Assembly: GCA_001795455.1 (NCBI GenBank)
Contig: MGPB01000001.1
Coordinates: 1-64,000 of the forward strand
Origin: Curvibacter sp. GWA2_63_95
GTDB taxonomy: Bacteria > Pseudomonadota > Gammaproteobacteria > Burkholderiales > Burkholderiaceae_C
DNA length: 64,000 nt
Direction: 5' to 3'
Of the stretch, positions 61,486-64,000 are shown one piece after another. Made by a program: the position numbers and the translations under genes. The notes beneath the pieces are model-generated. The model saw nothing but the letters and a program-made list of their open reading frames with translations, ran no database searches and was not told where the DNA came from. Position 1 is the first letter of the stretch; each line of letters begins with the position of its first letter.

Positions 61486-62013
61486 ATGTCCGATACGACC
61501 ACCTACAAGGTTCGCCCCGCCACACTGCGCGATGCCAAAGCCATCGCTGAGCTCCACAACTCTACCGTGCGCGAAGCCTTCAAAAGCATGCTGGCCGACA
61601 CCCCCATCCCCACCACACCCCTGGACAAGCGCCAGGCTTACTGGCGCGAAGCGATTGAATACGCCGAACCCCAGGTGCAAGTGGCGCTGGACGACGACAA
61701 GATCGTTGGGTTTGTTGGCTTTGACCGTTCGCGCGATAAAGGTACTCCCCCCACCATGGGCGAGATCTGGGCCATTTACGTGAGCCCCAGCCACTGGGAC
61801 AAGGGCGTAGGCCTGGCCCTGTGGGACGCGGCTCGCGAAGGTCTGCAGGACGAAGGCTGCACCCACGTCAGCGTGTGGCTGCCGATTGCCAACGAGCGGG
61901 CCATGCGTTTCCATGAGCTGGCCGGCTTCAAGCGCGAAATGTCCAGCGCCAAGACGGTGCCTATCGGCACCGTCAAGATCGAGGAAATCCGCCTCAAGCG
62001 CCCACTGAATTAA
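61486..62013 (+). CDS. GNAT-family N-acetyltransferase
   Basis: 175 residues. YKVRPATLRDAKAIAELHNS and the acetyl-CoA loop IWAIYVSPSHWDKGVGLALW fit GNAT, with a phosphinothricin-type body (WLPIANERAMRFHELAGFKRE). ATG 61486 starts MSDTTTYKV. The substrate is unknown; relatives detoxify amino-containing herbicide-like compounds. It stands between divergent and convergent neighbours. Confidence 0.87.
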   Translation: MSDTTTYKVRPATLRDAKAIAELHNSTVREAFKSMLADTPIPTTPLDKRQAYWREAIEYAEPQVQVALDDDKIVGFVGFDRSRDKGTPPTMGEIWAIYVSPSHWDKGVGLALWDAAREGLQDEGCTHVSVWLPIANERAMRFHELAGFKREMSSAKTVPIGTVKIEEIRLKRPLN

Positions 62014-62080
62014 GGCCCCCACGCTCCACCGCTGCGCGGGTCGCTGCCCCCCAGGGGGGCTAATTTGCCTTGGGGCGGCC
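62014..62080 (+). repeat. Second intergenic repeat family, copy B
   Basis: It begins 'ggcccccacgctccaccgct', includes 'cgctgccccccaggggggc' and ends 'ccttggggcggcc', matching the copy at 33607 (reverse strand). It follows the GNAT stop directly. Confidence 0.6.
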
Positions 62081-62120
62081 CGGTGGCAAATTGCCTTTCA
62101 TCCTCCTGAGCCTCGGTCTG

Positions 62121-63242
62121 CTACTGCAGGCGTTTGACGACCACGCTGCCAATCGAATAGCCCGCACCAAACGAGCAAATCACCCCCACTTCACCCGCCG
62201 CAATGTCGGCGTGGTGGCGGTGGAAGGCGATGATGGAGCCGGCGGATGCAGTATTGGCAAACTCGTCCAGAATGACCGGCGCGTCATCCAGCGTCGCCTC
62301 CCGGCCCAGCAGCTTCTTCGCAATCAACTGGTTCATGCCCAGGTTGGCCTGGTGTAGCCAGAAACGGCGCACGTTCTGCGGCGTCAGCTCCAGGCTCTTC
62401 AGGTGTTGTTCCATGTGCTCAGCCGCCATGGGGCATACCTCTTTGAACACCTTGCGGCCTTCCTGGCGGAACAGCTGGTCGCGGTCTTCGGGGTTGCGGT
62501 CTTCGGCGCGCCACATAAAACCGTGGTTGTTGCGGATGTTGTTGCTGAAGGTGCTCAGCAGTCTGGTGCCCAGCACCTCAAAGGCACCTGCTGGCGCCAG
62601 GTCCAGCCGTTCCACGAGGATGGCGGTGCACACATCGCCAAAGATGAAATGGCAGTCCCGGTCTATCCAGGCCTGGTGGGCCGAGGTGATTTCGGGGTTC
62701 ACCACCAGCACGGCGCGGGCGCTTCCGCAGCGCACCGCGTTCACCGCCTGCTCCAGCGCAAAGGTGGCCGACGAGCAGGCCACATTCATGTCAAAACCAT
62801 AGCCCTGCACACCCAGCGCGGTTTGTATTTCCACCGCCATGGCGGGGTAGGGGCGCTGCATATTGGCGGCGGCGCAAATCACGCCGTCCACATCGGCCGC
62901 GGTCTTGCCAGCTGCTGTCAGCGCGTCCTGGCAGGCCTTCACGGCAATCTCGGCCATCAGCGAAATTTCGGTGTCGGGGCGCGGGGTGAAGTGGGGGCGC
63001 ATGCGCGTGGGGTCCAGCACGCCGGTTTTTTCCATCACGTAGCGGCGCTGAATGCCGGAGGCCTTCTCAATGAATTCCACGCTGGAGTCGGTGAGCGCCG
63101 TGCGAGTGCCGGCTGCAATCGCGTCGGCGTGTTGGGCATTTTGCAGGGCGGCGTAGGCGTTGTAGCTGGCGACCAGCTCGGCATTGGTGATGACGTGGGG
63201 CGGGGTGAACAGGCCTGTACTGCTGATGGCGACACGGTGCAT
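62121..63242 (-). CDS. fabH: Beta-ketoacyl-ACP synthase III (FabH family)
   Basis: 373 residues. The catalytic Cys sits in FDMNVACSSATFAL, His in RRFWLHQANLGMNQ and Asn in EFANTASAGSIIAFHRH, the KASIII triad. It condenses an acyl-CoA starter with malonyl-ACP; it is longer than E. coli FabH (about 320), so substrate range may differ. ATG 63242 begins MHRVAISSTGLFTPP. No other fab genes are nearby. It is divergent from the alcohol dehydrogenase. Confidence 0.9.
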   Translation of the reverse strand: MHRVAISSTGLFTPPHVITNAELVASYNAYAALQNAQHADAIAAGTRTALTDSSVEFIEKASGIQRRYVMEKTGVLDPTRMRPHFTPRPDTEISLMAEIAVKACQDALTAAGKTAADVDGVICAAANMQRPYPAMAVEIQTALGVQGYGFDMNVACSSATFALEQAVNAVRCGSARAVLVVNPEITSAHQAWIDRDCHFIFGDVCTAILVERLDLAPAGAFEVLGTRLLSTFSNNIRNNHGFMWRAEDRNPEDRDQLFRQEGRKVFKEVCPMAAEHMEQHLKSLELTPQNVRRFWLHQANLGMNQLIAKKLLGREATLDDAPVILDEFANTASAGSIIAFHRHHADIAAGEVGVICSFGAGYSIGSVVVKRLQ

Positions 63243-63403
63243 GGTGGTCTTCTCTGGCTGGATGGGGGCGGGCAGCTGCCCGGCGACGGGCGGATTATCG
63301 CTGCCCGCAGGGCAGTCCCGGGCGTTACAGCGGGCCTGTGCAGCACGGCCGCTTCGTTGTACCCTGCCGCCTGCATTTGCCATCCCGTCTGCAGGAGACC
63401 ACC

Positions 63404-64000
63404 ATGACCCCTTTCCGTGGCTGGGCCGCCCCCAGCAAGGCTGCCCCGCTGGAGCGCCTGAACTTTGACCCTGGCCCCCTCGACGCGGAGGACGTGGAGA
63501 TAGCCGTGGAGTATTGCGGCGTCTGCCACTCCGACCTGGCCATGGTGGACAGCGAATGGTTCCCCACCACTTACCCCGTGGTGCCTGGTCATGAGGTGGT
63601 GGGCACCATCGTGGCCGTGGGTCCCAACGCCAAGGGCCGCAGCGTGGGCCAGCGTGTGGGGGTGGGTTGGCACAGCAGGAGCTGCCAGCACTGCCAGTTT
63701 TGCGTGGGGGGTGAACAACACCTCTGCGGCACCCGCCAGCCCACCATCATCGGCCGCCATGGCGGCTTTGCCGACAAGCTGCGTGCGCACTGGAGCTGGG
63801 CCTTGCCCATCCCGGCGGGGCTGGACCCGGCAGCAGCCGGCCCGCTGATGTGTGGTGGCGGCACGGCGTTTCTGCCCTTTGTGATCCACGACATCAAGCC
63901 GACTGACCGGGTCGGCGTGGTGGGCATTGGCGGCCTGGGCCACCTCGCCGTCAAGTTTGCCAAGGCCTGGGGTTGCGAGGTCACGGCATTCACCTCCAGC
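63404..64000 (+). CDS. Zinc alcohol dehydrogenase, N-terminal part (runs off the window)
   Basis: 199 residues visible, with no stop before the edge. The catalytic zinc Cys is in EYCGVCHSDLAM, GHEVVGTIVAVG follows, and the structural-zinc cysteines run through SCQHCQFCVGGEQHLC. VGVVGIGGLGHLAVKFAKAW is the NAD(P) site. This places it in the cinnamyl-alcohol-dehydrogenase-like group, which reduces aldehydes with NADPH. ATG 63404 has AGGAG upstream. Confidence 0.9.
   Translation, partial: MTPFRGWAAPSKAAPLERLNFDPGPLDAEDVEIAVEYCGVCHSDLAMVDSEWFPTTYPVVPGHEVVGTIVAVGPNAKGRSVGQRVGVGWHSRSCQHCQFCVGGEQHLCGTRQPTIIGRHGGFADKLRAHWSWALPIPAGLDPAAAGPLMCGGGTAFLPFVIHDIKPTDRVGVVGIGGLGHLAVKFAKAWGCEVTAFTSS

Overview
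The window is 64 kb of dense, GC-rich bacterial chromosome. Gene content and protein style point to a betaproteobacterium of the Burkholderiales, most likely Comamonadaceae: DUF3422, DUF898 plus M48 pair, DUF6172, a Bug-type solute receptor, and TrpS with a DUF1508-like tail. A roughly 56-bp intergenic repeat ('aaataggcctctagcc ... gcaagcagct ... atagca') is of a kind I associate with Rhodoferax and Polaromonas. The genus is inference; no rRNA is present. No prophage, insertion sequence, integrase or CRISPR array was seen.

Layout. 1-5.4 kb: tail of a membrane protein, a DUF3422 gene broken by an in-frame amber codon, the peroxide-defence pair ahpC and ahpF, a GNAT acetyltransferase and dusC. 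5.5-10.3 kb: Nudix hydrolase, SDR dehydrogenase, a membrane protein with a decayed GGDEF domain, gshA. 10.3-10.7 kb: a nested inverted-repeat element with perfect 51-bp arms. 10.7-20.3 kb: phasin-like protein, GTPase ylqF, SRAP protein, trxC with an alpha/beta hydrolase, DUF898 with an M48 protease, a periplasmic binding protein, a universal stress protein behind an FNR-type site, an MtfA-like peptidase and a YitT membrane protein. 20.4-25.8 kb: DsbC/G-like lipoprotein, a 560-bp non-coding stretch with two perfect DnaA boxes, an intact diguanylate cyclase, a DUF6929/ankyrin pair and an RNase D-like exonuclease.

25.9-37 kb: fermentative-type 2-hydroxyacid dehydrogenase, methyltransferase, metallo-beta-lactamase-fold hydrolase, TraB/GumN protein, a small protein behind a strong promoter with a 13-bp inverted-repeat operator, an old-yellow-enzyme reductase, a BNR-repeat protein next to a MoaD/ThiS-like protein, then a coupled carboxypeptidase / truncated haemoglobin pair and an XdhC-like gene. 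36.9-42.8 kb: a divergent IclR regulator and a five-gene cluster (SDR, flavin monooxygenase, BASS transporter, NAD-dependent epimerase/dehydrogenase, EamA exporter). It looks like an uncharacterised catabolic operon and is the best candidate here for an undescribed system.

42.8-64 kb: Smr and radC; slpA-ispH; serS followed directly by tRNA-Ser(CGA); a Bug receptor; then a long minus-strand run from 60.96 down to 49.08 kb (acyl-CoA ligase, two multihaem cytochromes, 5'-nucleotidase, hybrid histidine kinase, RluA-type pseudouridine synthase, PHP phosphatase, YciO, site-2 protease, trpS). Last come a ferredoxin, a GNAT protein, fabH and the start of a zinc alcohol dehydrogenase cut by the window edge. 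Ten copies of the 56-bp repeat and two copies of a second repeat family lie in the intergenic spaces, often directly after stop codons.
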